This document shows, piece after piece, positions 8,588 to 15,684 of a stretch of DNA of 41,259 nt. The stretch spans positions 1-41,259 of the forward strand of contig CAMKOM010000028.1 in assembly GCA_946414435.1 (NCBI GenBank), read 5' to 3'. The notes under the pieces are model-generated. The model saw nothing but the letters and a program-made list of their open reading frames with translations. It made no database searches and was not told the origin of the DNA. Origin of the DNA: an uncultured Bacteroidota bacterium (GTDB lineage Bacteria; Bacteroidota; Bacteroidia; Bacteroidales; SZUA-534). A program made the position numbers and the translations under genes. How positions within the stretch are numbered: position 1 is the first letter of the stretch; each line of letters opens with the position of its first letter.

Positions 8588-9523
8588 ATGCTTCATAAAT
8601 GCGCACTGATAATGATTTTACTGGTTTGCTGCTCACACGTTGGTGCGCAGGACAGCCCGCTGACTCTTTGGTGTTACAATCTGCACGAACTCAACCCGTC
8701 AATGGCAGGATCTGCGAACCAGCTGAGGCTCAATATCTTTTACCGGAACCAATGGCACAAGACCGATGCAGGTTTTCAATATTATGGTGCATCGGCTGAT
8801 ATGCCTGTCGCTAAAAGTTTGGGCTGCGGTGTCGGATTCACCAACGACCATGCGTCGGCTTTCGCCAAACCCTCAGGTTACGGAACTTGCAGCTACCATA
8901 TCAAAACTGGCCGGCAGTCTGAACTGCGGTGCGGCATAAGACTTGGCGTTGTACAGAAATATCTCTCGACTTCCGACTTGTCATTTGAGCAAACTGAGTT
9001 TGTGCCAAACAAATCATCTGGGATACGGCCCGATGCCGGCATAGGCGTAAGCGGAACAGCCGGTAATTTTTTTGCTGGTGCGGCATTCGACCATCTTTTG
9101 CGTCCGCGCCAGGAAATCAATGGCAATATTGGGGTGCGAACGAGCATAAAACTGACAATTGACGCAGGTTATATTTGCAAAATCACCACGCTAGGACAGA
9201 AAAATGTCATAGAAATTACGCCAATGGTCATATTTCAGCAGCAAGGAAAGCAACAAAATTTGCAATTAAGCGTTATAGGACAAGCAAATTGGTTGCTGAT
9301 GGGCGTAGCGTGTAGGAAGAACTTGAATGCCGATATGCCGTATGCATCCATAATGTTGGGGTACAGCACATTAGATTTCCGATTTGCATATAGTTATGAT
9401 ATTGATACAAACAAAAAAACGACAAGAATGGGTAATGCTCATGAGATTTCGATAACAAAATTGTTCGAAACAAGGCGGAAGGGAAAACGCAAATCAATCG
9501 ACTGTCCGTCTTTTTTGCGATAA
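8588..9523 (+). CDS. PorP/SprF-family outer-membrane protein
   Basis: The family consists of 14-18-stranded outer-membrane barrels linked to T9SS, often tied to a particular surface adhesin or to the PorKLMN motor. The ATG at 8588 gives 311 residues starting with a signal peptide (MLHKCALIMILLVCCSHVGA, then Gln); an in-frame TTG at 8564 would only add a poor N-terminal extension. Family hallmarks are NLHELNPSMAGS near the mature start, FYRNQWHK, and the C-terminal NCPSF-like end (IDCPSFLR). It stands 72 bases before gldJ and divergent from porU, so it may be the core PorP rather than one of the many dedicated SprF copies; the sequence alone cannot settle that. Confidence 0.85.
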   Translation: MLHKCALIMILLVCCSHVGAQDSPLTLWCYNLHELNPSMAGSANQLRLNIFYRNQWHKTDAGFQYYGASADMPVAKSLGCGVGFTNDHASAFAKPSGYGTCSYHIKTGRQSELRCGIRLGVVQKYLSTSDLSFEQTEFVPNKSSGIRPDAGIGVSGTAGNFFAGAAFDHLLRPRQEINGNIGVRTSIKLTIDAGYICKITTLGQKNVIEITPMVIFQQQGKQQNLQLSVIGQANWLLMGVACRKNLNADMPYASIMLGYSTLDFRFAYSYDIDTNKKTTRMGNAHEISITKLFETRRKGKRKSIDCPSFLR

Positions 9524-9548
9524 TATGTACGTTATATATGATTTTATT

Positions 9549-9556
9549 TATATTTG
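9549..9556 (+). promoter_or_regulatory. -7 box upstream of gldJ
   Basis: TATATTTG matches TAnnTTTG exactly, 39 bases before the gldJ ATG at 9596, within the 72-base porP-gldJ gap. It suggests that gldJ has its own promoter. No -33 TTTG is at normal spacing. Confidence 0.5.
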
Positions 9557-9595
9557 TGGTTGCTAAAAAACGAACGAAAAACTAAAAGAACGTTT

Positions 9596-11074
9596 ATGAA
9601 AGTGAATAAATTAAGTATTGTAATATCCGTTGCCACAGTGGCTCTAATGTCTTGTGGCAAAGAAGTTTCACAAACCACTGGTTGGGAATACAACCTGTCG
9701 GACAATGGCGGTTTTGAAAAATTCCGCGGTGAATACGAACAAGAAACAGGACCAGGTTTGGTGTTCATTGAAGGTGGTACATTCACGATGGGACGTGTAG
9801 AACAGGACATCCTTTACGATTGGAACAATATTCCGCGTCGTGTGTCAGTCTCGTCATTCTATATGGATGAGTGCGAAGTCAGCAATCTTGATTATCGTGA
9901 GTATCTTTATTGGATATCAAGGGTTTATGTCGAATATCCTGAGGTTTATAAAAGAGCATTGCCGGATACTTTGGTTTGGAGACGCAAACTGGCCTACAAT
10001 GAGCCGTACGTTGAATACTATTTCCGTCACCCTGCATATCAAGACTATCCGGTGGTTGGTGTCAATTGGTTGCAAGCCAATGATTATTGTGCTTGGCGTA
10101 CCGACCGTGTGAACGAGCGTGTTCTTATCAATTTGGGATTCCTTCTCGAGGATCCTAACCAGATGGGTTCGCAAAACTTCAACACCGAGGCATATCTTGC
10201 TCACCAGTACGAAGGTGCTGTAGGCAATGAGATGGAAGACCTTGACCCGAACAAAGATTACCGCAAGGTTAGAATGGAAGACGGTTTGCTGCTTCCGAAA
10301 TATAGACTCCCGACTGAGGCAGAATGGGAATTTGCAGCTTTGTCAATTGTTGGAACATCAGTTGGTGAGCGTGTTTATGAACGTAAAATCTATCCTTGGG
10401 CTGGTGATGGTTTCCGTAACCCAAATTCGAAAGACAAAGGCCGCATTGTAGCTAACGCCATGAGGGCAAGAGGTGATATGATGGGTGTTGCCGGAGCATT
10501 GAACGATAACGCCGACATTACTGCGCCTGTGAAATCATATTGGCCAAATGACTATGGCTTGTATTGTATGGCTGGCAACGTCAACGAATGGGTTGCCGAT
10601 GTATATCGTACACTTTCGGCAGACGATGTTGAAGAGTTCCGCCCGTTCCGTGGTAATGTGTTCAAAACACTTGTCAGAGACGAGGAGGGCAACGTAGCAG
10701 AGAAGGATAGTCTTGGCCGCTTGCGTTATCGCGAGATCTCAGATGAGGAGGCAATCGACCGCCGCAACTATCAGACTGCTGACAACATCAACTATCTTGA
10801 TGGTGACTTTGAATCAAGTCTTGATTATTCAAACGAGGACGCATCGCGTGAAAGAGGCTCGAAGAGAATGTACTTCACTGGTAAAGATCGTCTCGACCCG
10901 AATATGACATCACTTGTAAGCGACCATGTTAGAGTTTACAAAGGTGGTGGTTGGCACGACCGTATTTATTGGTTGGGCGCTGGCACCCGCCGGTTCCTTG
11001 ATGAGAATCAGAGCCAGGACGATCTTGGATTCCGTTGCGCTATGACGCGCGTGGGTGACTCGAAAGGAAACTAA
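9596..11074 (+). CDS. gldJ: Gliding motility/T9SS lipoprotein GldJ
   Basis: GldJ is an outer-membrane lipoprotein of the FGE-sulfatase (SUMF1-like) fold, needed for T9SS function and gliding in Flavobacterium. A TTG 42 bases upstream extends the frame, but the ATG at 9596 starts a lipoprotein signal with lipobox LMSC (Cys20), giving 492 residues. FGE-fold motifs are GGTFTMG, ECEVSNLDY, LPTEAEWEFAA, MAGNVNEWVAD, GGGWHDR and LGFRCA in order. The paired cysteines of true formylglycine-generating enzymes are absent, as expected. I call it GldJ rather than GldK because of its position beside porU/porV and upstream of murF, as I recall for Flavobacterium johnsoniae. Confidence 0.88.
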   Translation: MKVNKLSIVISVATVALMSCGKEVSQTTGWEYNLSDNGGFEKFRGEYEQETGPGLVFIEGGTFTMGRVEQDILYDWNNIPRRVSVSSFYMDECEVSNLDYREYLYWISRVYVEYPEVYKRALPDTLVWRRKLAYNEPYVEYYFRHPAYQDYPVVGVNWLQANDYCAWRTDRVNERVLINLGFLLEDPNQMGSQNFNTEAYLAHQYEGAVGNEMEDLDPNKDYRKVRMEDGLLLPKYRLPTEAEWEFAALSIVGTSVGERVYERKIYPWAGDGFRNPNSKDKGRIVANAMRARGDMMGVAGALNDNADITAPVKSYWPNDYGLYCMAGNVNEWVADVYRTLSADDVEEFRPFRGNVFKTLVRDEEGNVAEKDSLGRLRYREISDEEAIDRRNYQTADNINYLDGDFESSLDYSNEDASRERGSKRMYFTGKDRLDPNMTSLVSDHVRVYKGGGWHDRIYWLGAGTRRFLDENQSQDDLGFRCAMTRVGDSKGN

Positions 11075-11099
11075 TTGAAAACAACAACAACAATAACTA

Positions 11100-11123
11100 A
11101 GCCCTGTGAAAACGGGGCTTTTT
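11100..11123 (+). terminator. Hairpin terminator between gldJ and murF
   Basis: AGCCCTGT (11100-11107) pairs with ACGGGGCT (11112-11119) around a GAAA tetraloop with one T-G pair, followed by a short T-run. Only 17 bases separate it from the murF ATG, so it may work as a partial terminator controlling read-through into murF. Confidence 0.75.
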
Positions 11124-11140
11124 AATTAAACAAAGAAAAA

Positions 11141-12463
11141 ATGAACACATCGGCACTATACGATATTTTTCTTAAGTATCCACACATCTGCACCGACAGC
11201 CGTCAAGCATCGGCGGACTCGATTTTCTTTGCCTTGAAGGGCGACAAAAACGATGGTAACGTCTACGCCGAACAAGCTTTGAAGAAGTGCCCATACGCTA
11301 TTATCGACAATGAGGCTTATAAAAAGAGCGACCGTTGCATTCTGGTTGACGATGTACTCGACACATTACAAAAATTGGCAGCATACCACCGCAAACGTCT
11401 TGGTCTCCCGATTCTTGCCATTACAGGAACAAACGGCAAAACCACAACCAAGGAGTTGACAGCCCGAGTTCTGTCGAAGAAATACAAGGTGGCATATACG
11501 CAGGGAAACCTCAACAACCACATTGGCGTTCCTCTTACTCTTCTGGCAATGGATAAAAGTCATGAGTTTGGCATTGTAGAGATGGGTGCCAGCCATCAGG
11601 GCGAGATTGCCAAATTGTGCAAAATCGCGGCTCCTGACTTTGGAATCATTACCAATGTGGGCCGTGCACATCTTGAAGGATTTGGCTCGTTTGAAGGTGT
11701 TAAACAGGCAAAATCGGAACTTTACAAATATCTGCATGACAACGATGGCGTAGCTTTTGTAAACTATGATAATGAAACGCTTGAGGATATGAATCCTCCG
11801 CACAACATTATCTATTATGGTACAAAAACATTCACCCACTGTCAGGGACAACGGCTCGACAGTCCCTTATATTTATCGTTTAAGTGGATGCCGTCGGACG
11901 AAATAATTTCTGACGAAAAAAACGTGAACGATGAATGCTACACGATAAACACGCACTTGATTGGCGCCTACAATTTCGAGAATGCTTTGGCTGCCGTTAG
12001 TGTGGGTTATAATTTTGGAATTAGTCCGTGCTTCATAAAAGAAGCAATAGAGGGTTATGTCCCCCAAAACAGCCGCTCGCAATTGGTGAAAACCGACAAA
12101 GGCAATTCTCTTCTGCTCGACTGCTATAACGCCAATCCATCGAGCATGGAAAGTGCGCTTAACAATTTTGCGAATATTGATATGCCTAACAAAGTGGTCA
12201 TTCTTGGCGATATGCTTGAACTGGGTGATGCCGCAAGCCGCGAGCACGGAGTTACGGTTGGAATGATCAGCAAGTTGGAATTTAATAAGGTTTTCCTTGT
12301 TGGACGGAATTTCTGCAACCTAAAGGACGCCCATAATTACAAATGTTTCTACGATGCCGATGACTGCGCTAAATATATTGCAGAAAACAATATTACAAAC
12401 TCAACAATCCTGATTAAGGGTTCACACGGGATGCAAATGGACAAGGTGGTTGAGTTTTTGTAG
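11141..12463 (+). CDS. murF: UDP-N-acetylmuramoyl-tripeptide--D-alanyl-D-alanine ligase
   Basis: MurF joins D-Ala-D-Ala to UDP-MurNAc-tripeptide using ATP, the last cytosolic step in making the peptidoglycan precursor. The 440 residues carry the Mur ligase N-terminal domain (TDSRQ at 18-22) and the ATP-binding loop GTNGKTTTKE at 96-105. NLNNHIGVPLTLL (123-135), EMGASHQGEI, the nucleotide-contact motif NVGRAHLEGF and DCYNANPSSM in the C-terminal domain follow. The ATG at 11141 begins directly with the Mur N-terminal fold. It follows gldJ on the same strand, separated by a hairpin. With ddh at 22695 it fits a diaminopimelate-type cell wall. Confidence 0.96.
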   Translation: MNTSALYDIFLKYPHICTDSRQASADSIFFALKGDKNDGNVYAEQALKKCPYAIIDNEAYKKSDRCILVDDVLDTLQKLAAYHRKRLGLPILAITGTNGKTTTKELTARVLSKKYKVAYTQGNLNNHIGVPLTLLAMDKSHEFGIVEMGASHQGEIAKLCKIAAPDFGIITNVGRAHLEGFGSFEGVKQAKSELYKYLHDNDGVAFVNYDNETLEDMNPPHNIIYYGTKTFTHCQGQRLDSPLYLSFKWMPSDEIISDEKNVNDECYTINTHLIGAYNFENALAAVSVGYNFGISPCFIKEAIEGYVPQNSRSQLVKTDKGNSLLLDCYNANPSSMESALNNFANIDMPNKVVILGDMLELGDAASREHGVTVGMISKLEFNKVFLVGRNFCNLKDAHNYKCFYDADDCAKYIAENNITNSTILIKGSHGMQMDKVVEFL

Positions 12464-12530
12464 AGTAATCCATAGAAATCTTTATTTAGAAAGTCACGTC
12501 TTTAATCTATTTCTAAACATATCTATAAAT

Positions 12531-12562
12531 AAAAAAGCCAACTGTTTGCAGTTGGCTTTTTT
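12531..12562. terminator. Bidirectional terminator between murF and the repeat-protein gene
   Basis: AAAAAAGCCAACTG (12531-12544) and CAGTTGGCTTTTTT (12549-12562) form a perfect stem around TTTG. A-runs on the left and T-runs on the right let it end transcription of murF on the plus strand and of the converging gene at 12585-14054 on the minus strand. Confidence 0.92.
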
Positions 12563-12584
12563 ATTGAAAACCTATATTTAATTG

Positions 12585-14054
12585 TTATGGTTCAAATGTT
12601 GGTATTGCTACTGTGACTTTATTAATTGCAACAACATCGCCATAGTAATCAGTAACTTTTGTGTAGAACTCTATAGATGTCTCACTCGTTATATTATCCA
12701 GTAAAGATATGCTTATTTGAGAACCAAATTCTACTGAAATTTTAGCTACTTCTTCTGATGCTACGCGTTTGCCATTCCCATCAAAATATATAATATTAGT
12801 AGGATTGTTATAAGAAACTAAAGAATTGTTGATAGAATCCAAAAATAAATGCCTACCATCTACAACATAAGAGAACTGATAATAACTGTCTCCTTCTGGC
12901 ATATCTTCTTCTACTTCATCTGCATCCTCGGTATAAGCTTCAACCTTACCAATCTCGCCAGTCAGCAACATGTCTGAATTCACGTGTACGTTACCATTGG
13001 TAACTGCGAGTACTTTGTTAGATGTTTTCTTGTCGGCAACATTGAATGATGAAGAACTGAAATCTATGCTCTCGCTTGTGACCGATAGGTACTCTGTGGC
13101 ATCTCCATCTTTAGATGCATCGCGGCCCACAATGAGGAATCCGCTGCGGCGTGCCTTATCGCCATCTTCAGTGTCGTCAATAAAGACTTGTGTGCCCTTG
13201 CCATCAATTTTGAACATGTCAACATCTTCGGCTTTTGAAGCATCGCGGCCTACAATGAGGAATCCGCTACGGCGTGCTTTGTCATTGTCATCAAGGTCAA
13301 CATATACTTGCGTGCCAGCACCATCGATTTTCAAGTAATTGTTATCACTGCCATCCTTAGATGCATCGCGGCCAGTAATATAGAATCCGCTGCGACGTAC
13401 TTTGTCACTTTCAGCATCATCAACAAACACTTGTGTGCCGTCTGCATTAACGGCAAAATAATTTGATGATTCTTCGGCTTTTGAAGCATCGCGGCCCACA
13501 ATGAGGAATCCGCTACGGCGTGCTTTGTCGGCGGTTTCACTATCATCAACAAACACTTTCACTCCATAAGGATAAACGGCAAATACAGGATTGCCCTGGC
13601 TGTCTTTTACCTCAAAAATGGCTTCGTCATCACCAGCGGTGGCTGTTTGTGTCACCTTGCCAGTTTCTTTTGCATACAAAGCGTATGGTACTGGCTGAAG
13701 TTGGATAGAACCCAAATCGATGAATCCTTTGCCAGCGTCAACTTCAATTTTGAGCATTATATTCATCGAACTCCAAGGGGCTGACATAAAATCGCCTGAT
13801 TCTTTTTTACCACTACCTACCATAGCAGAGATGTTGCCGTAGGCGTTTGTTTTTAATTCTTGAGTTTCAACGTAATAATTTGTCGTTCCTTGATGCAAGG
13901 TGAATTTTACTTTTACGTCTTTGTTGCTTACTAATGAACCGTCGGCGTTGCGAATAACAGCTTGATAGGCAAAGCTACCTTGAGCCATGGTTGCCACTGT
14001 TGCTGTGAATACCAAAGCCACGATTGCCAATAGTTTGATAGATAATTTTTTCAT
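12585..14054 (-). CDS. Secreted protein with FAYQAV-type N-terminal domain and four 41-residue repeats
   Basis: No function is known to me. The ATG at 14054 gives 489 residues with a signal peptide (MKKLSIKLLAIVALVFTATVATMA, then Gln); the longer frame to 14141 only adds charged residues ahead of it. The mature protein opens with SFAYQAVIRNADG, an N-terminal domain common in Bacteroidota surface proteins, reaching about residue 130. Residues 167-328 are four near-identical repeats with core DKARRSGFLIVGRDASK (GRDASK at 187, 228, 269 and 310). The C-terminal ~150 residues are acidic and then beta-rich, encoded by visibly more A+T-rich DNA. No T9SS sorting domain is found. It lies 130 bases downstream of a T9SS-sorted protein gene and probably shares its promoter. 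The repeat type recurs at the start of the S74 fibre gene, so a surface fibre role is plausible. Confidence 0.75.
   Translation of the reverse strand: MKKLSIKLLAIVALVFTATVATMAQGSFAYQAVIRNADGSLVSNKDVKVKFTLHQGTTNYYVETQELKTNAYGNISAMVGSGKKESGDFMSAPWSSMNIMLKIEVDAGKGFIDLGSIQLQPVPYALYAKETGKVTQTATAGDDEAIFEVKDSQGNPVFAVYPYGVKVFVDDSETADKARRSGFLIVGRDASKAEESSNYFAVNADGTQVFVDDAESDKVRRSGFYITGRDASKDGSDNNYLKIDGAGTQVYVDLDDNDKARRSGFLIVGRDASKAEDVDMFKIDGKGTQVFIDDTEDGDKARRSGFLIVGRDASKDGDATEYLSVTSESIDFSSSSFNVADKKTSNKVLAVTNGNVHVNSDMLLTGEIGKVEAYTEDADEVEEDMPEGDSYYQFSYVVDGRHLFLDSINNSLVSYNNPTNIIYFDGNGKRVASEEVAKISVEFGSQISISLLDNITSETSIEFYTKVTDYYGDVVAINKVTVAIPTFEP
13071..13556 (-). repeat. Four tandem in-frame repeats, 123-bp period
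   Basis: The block beginning GA(T/A)GCATCGCGGCC on the plus strand recurs at 13114, 13237, 13360 and 13483, an exact 123-base step. The third copy is the most diverged. The repeats encode residues 167-328 of the surrounding gene. Confidence 0.9.
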
Positions 14055-14184
14055 CGTTTTATGTTTTTTATTCGAGTTGGCGTTGATGTTTTCGTTTGAA
14101 AACTTGGTGCTTGGGTGTTTAGCCTTCGGCCACAGCGCCACTTCGCAGGTTAAATATTAGGTTTGTTCTAATTCCTTTGTACAA

Positions 14185-14679
14185 TCAGTATTTCATGATT
14201 TTGCGATTGACAACGGCCAATCCGTCAACAAACACCTTAACGAAATAGGCACCTTGTGGCAGATTTTCAACATCCATTGTCAAACGGGTGTCGCCTTCAA
14301 AGTTATTTTCACCTACTAAACGGCCGGTCATGTCGAAGCATCTAACGATGCATTCGCCTTCGGGTGCTGCACCCAGAGCCACAAATAATTTTGTGTTAAC
14401 AGGGTTTGGGTAGATGTCAACATCGAAGTTGTTTTTAACAGCCAACTCTTCGTTAATGGCCGTGACGTTCAAGGCATAGCCTTGTTGAAATCCTTGAACT
14501 ACTACCAAGCCGTCTTTGGCCAAAGTGCCTGTAACGGCTTCACCAATAGTGAAACTGACTGAATAGCCGTCTTTCTCGCCGAAACCGCCAGCAGAAGCAA
14601 CAACTTCGCTTTGTTTCTGTTGTGCAAATGCGGGTATTGTAACTAACAATAATGCCGCGATAGATAAATGTCTTTTCAT
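14185..14679 (-). CDS. Small secreted protein with T9SS type A sorting domain
   Basis: The ATG at 14679 yields 164 residues with a clear signal peptide (MKRHLSIAALLLVTIPAFA, then Gln); 29 upstream codons are open but include no signal. Residues 21-72 form a short conserved module (VSFTIGEAVTGTL, VVVQGFQQGYAL) common in Bacteroidota two-gene surface loci. Residues 87-164 are a T9SS C-terminal sorting domain: DIYPNPV, then GRLV, then NLPQGAYFVKV and the basic end NRKIMKY. It should cross the outer membrane by the PorV/PorU route encoded at 3685-8479. Its own -7 box and the downstream repeat-protein gene suggest a two-gene transcript. Confidence 0.85.
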   Translation of the reverse strand: MKRHLSIAALLLVTIPAFAQQKQSEVVASAGGFGEKDGYSVSFTIGEAVTGTLAKDGLVVVQGFQQGYALNVTAINEELAVKNNFDVDIYPNPVNTKLFVALGAAPEGECIVRCFDMTGRLVGENNFEGDTRLTMDVENLPQGAYFVKVFVDGLAVVNRKIMKY

Positions 14680-14703
14680 AGAATTAATCTTTTTTTCGAA
14701 ACA

Positions 14704-14711
14704 CAAATATA
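14704..14711 (-). promoter_or_regulatory. -7 box upstream of the T9SS-sorted protein gene
   Basis: TATATTTG on the minus strand matches TAnnTTTG exactly, 24 bases before the ATG at 14679. It probably drives both this gene and the repeat-protein gene downstream, whose 130-base leader gap shows no such box. Confidence 0.6.
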
Positions 14712-14839
14712 GATAATCTGATTTTATTGGCAAAATTTTTTTATAACAATTGTTTTGGCGAAACAAAAAAATGAATTAGGCGCAGTGTGCCTATTGATTT
14801 ACCGATGGCCAAATTATTTGTTTGAGGAATAACCAAAGT

Positions 14840-15589
14840 CTACTTTTTCCCTCTCACCAAACTCAACACACCGTTGACGAAAGCCAGCGGGTGGACGGGG
14901 TTGCCGGGAACGTACAAATCAACCTTGTATTTGTCTAAAAACGAGCGGTTAAGCGCGGGGCTATCGGCAAAGATTCCACCGCTGATAGCGTCGGTGCCAG
15001 CCAGAATCAGGATTTTCGGATCGGGGGTAGCGTGGTAGCAGATTTCGAGCGCCTCGGCCATATTTTCAGAGATTGGGCCAGTAACCACAATGCCGTCGGC
15101 GTGGCGTGGCGATGCTACAAAGTCGATACCGAAGCGGCCCATATCGAAGTTGACATTGCTGGTGGCGTTCAATTCCCACTCGCAACTGTTGTCGCCTGCG
15201 GCAGACACTTCGCGCAGTTTGAGCGAACGGCCGAACAATTTGTGAATCTCAGCGCGAACCTTGTCGGCATCCACTTCAATGGGATGGTCGCCGCTGACAA
15301 TAAGGCGGTCGCGGTCGTTGGTGGCCATTTTGTAATCCTTGGTGAAACGGATTTTCTCGGGACAGGCAAAGGCGCACTCGCCGCAGAAGGTGCAGCGTCC
15401 CAAATCAATGCTCAACGGTTTACCGCTGATGGCTCCCATCGGACATAAGTCGATGAGTTGCTGCTCGTTGCAAGCGGCGTCGGTAATCACAGGGCGGCCA
15501 CGGAACACTCCAGGAACTTCGGTCGTGGTAACATCGGGAATGAACTGCTTGCCCTGGTGAAATAATATTTTTAAGTTGTTGATAAACAT
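14840..15589 (-). CDS. Fused ferredoxin/HyfI-like (NuoB-like) small subunit of an Ehr-type complex
   Basis: The 249 residues join a HyfH-like ferredoxin part (1-100) to a HyfI/HycG/NuoB-like part (about 115-249). The ferredoxin part has one complete 4Fe-4S motif (Cys66, 69, 72, 76); the other site keeps only Cys40 and Cys49 and should not bind a normal cluster. In the NuoB-like part, aligned by eye to HycG/HyfI, three of the four ligands of the cluster nearest the active site are replaced: Asp133, Asp200 and Asn230, with only Cys136 left. The surrounding fold motifs are intact (GRFGIDFVASPRHAD, TGPISENMAEAL, SGGIF, DLYVPGNPVHP), so this is a maintained protein and not a decayed one. It is the last gene of the operon, 95 bases after the large-subunit gene. 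Confidence 0.85.
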   Translation of the reverse strand: MFINNLKILFHQGKQFIPDVTTTEVPGVFRGRPVITDAACNEQQLIDLCPMGAISGKPLSIDLGRCTFCGECAFACPEKIRFTKDYKMATNDRDRLIVSGDHPIEVDADKVRAEIHKLFGRSLKLREVSAAGDNSCEWELNATSNVNFDMGRFGIDFVASPRHADGIVVTGPISENMAEALEICYHATPDPKILILAGTDAISGGIFADSPALNRSFLDKYKVDLYVPGNPVHPLAFVNGVLSLVRGKK

Positions 15590-15595
15590 AGCAAT

Positions 15596-15684
15596 TTAGG
15601 TGTTAGGCACAAGGCATTAGTAATTTGTATCTGTGTTGTCTGTGCGAACATTTATTCAATCAATCGGTAATTCAATCCTTCAAT
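15596..15684. repeat. Intergenic repeat-word tract inside the hyf-like operon
   Basis: This 95-base gap holds TTAGGCACAAGGCATTAG (15603-15620), which matches 34668-34685 at 17 of 18 positions, and ATTCAATCAATC (15654-15665), which recurs at 19301-19312. It interrupts an otherwise tightly packed operon. Confidence 0.55.
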
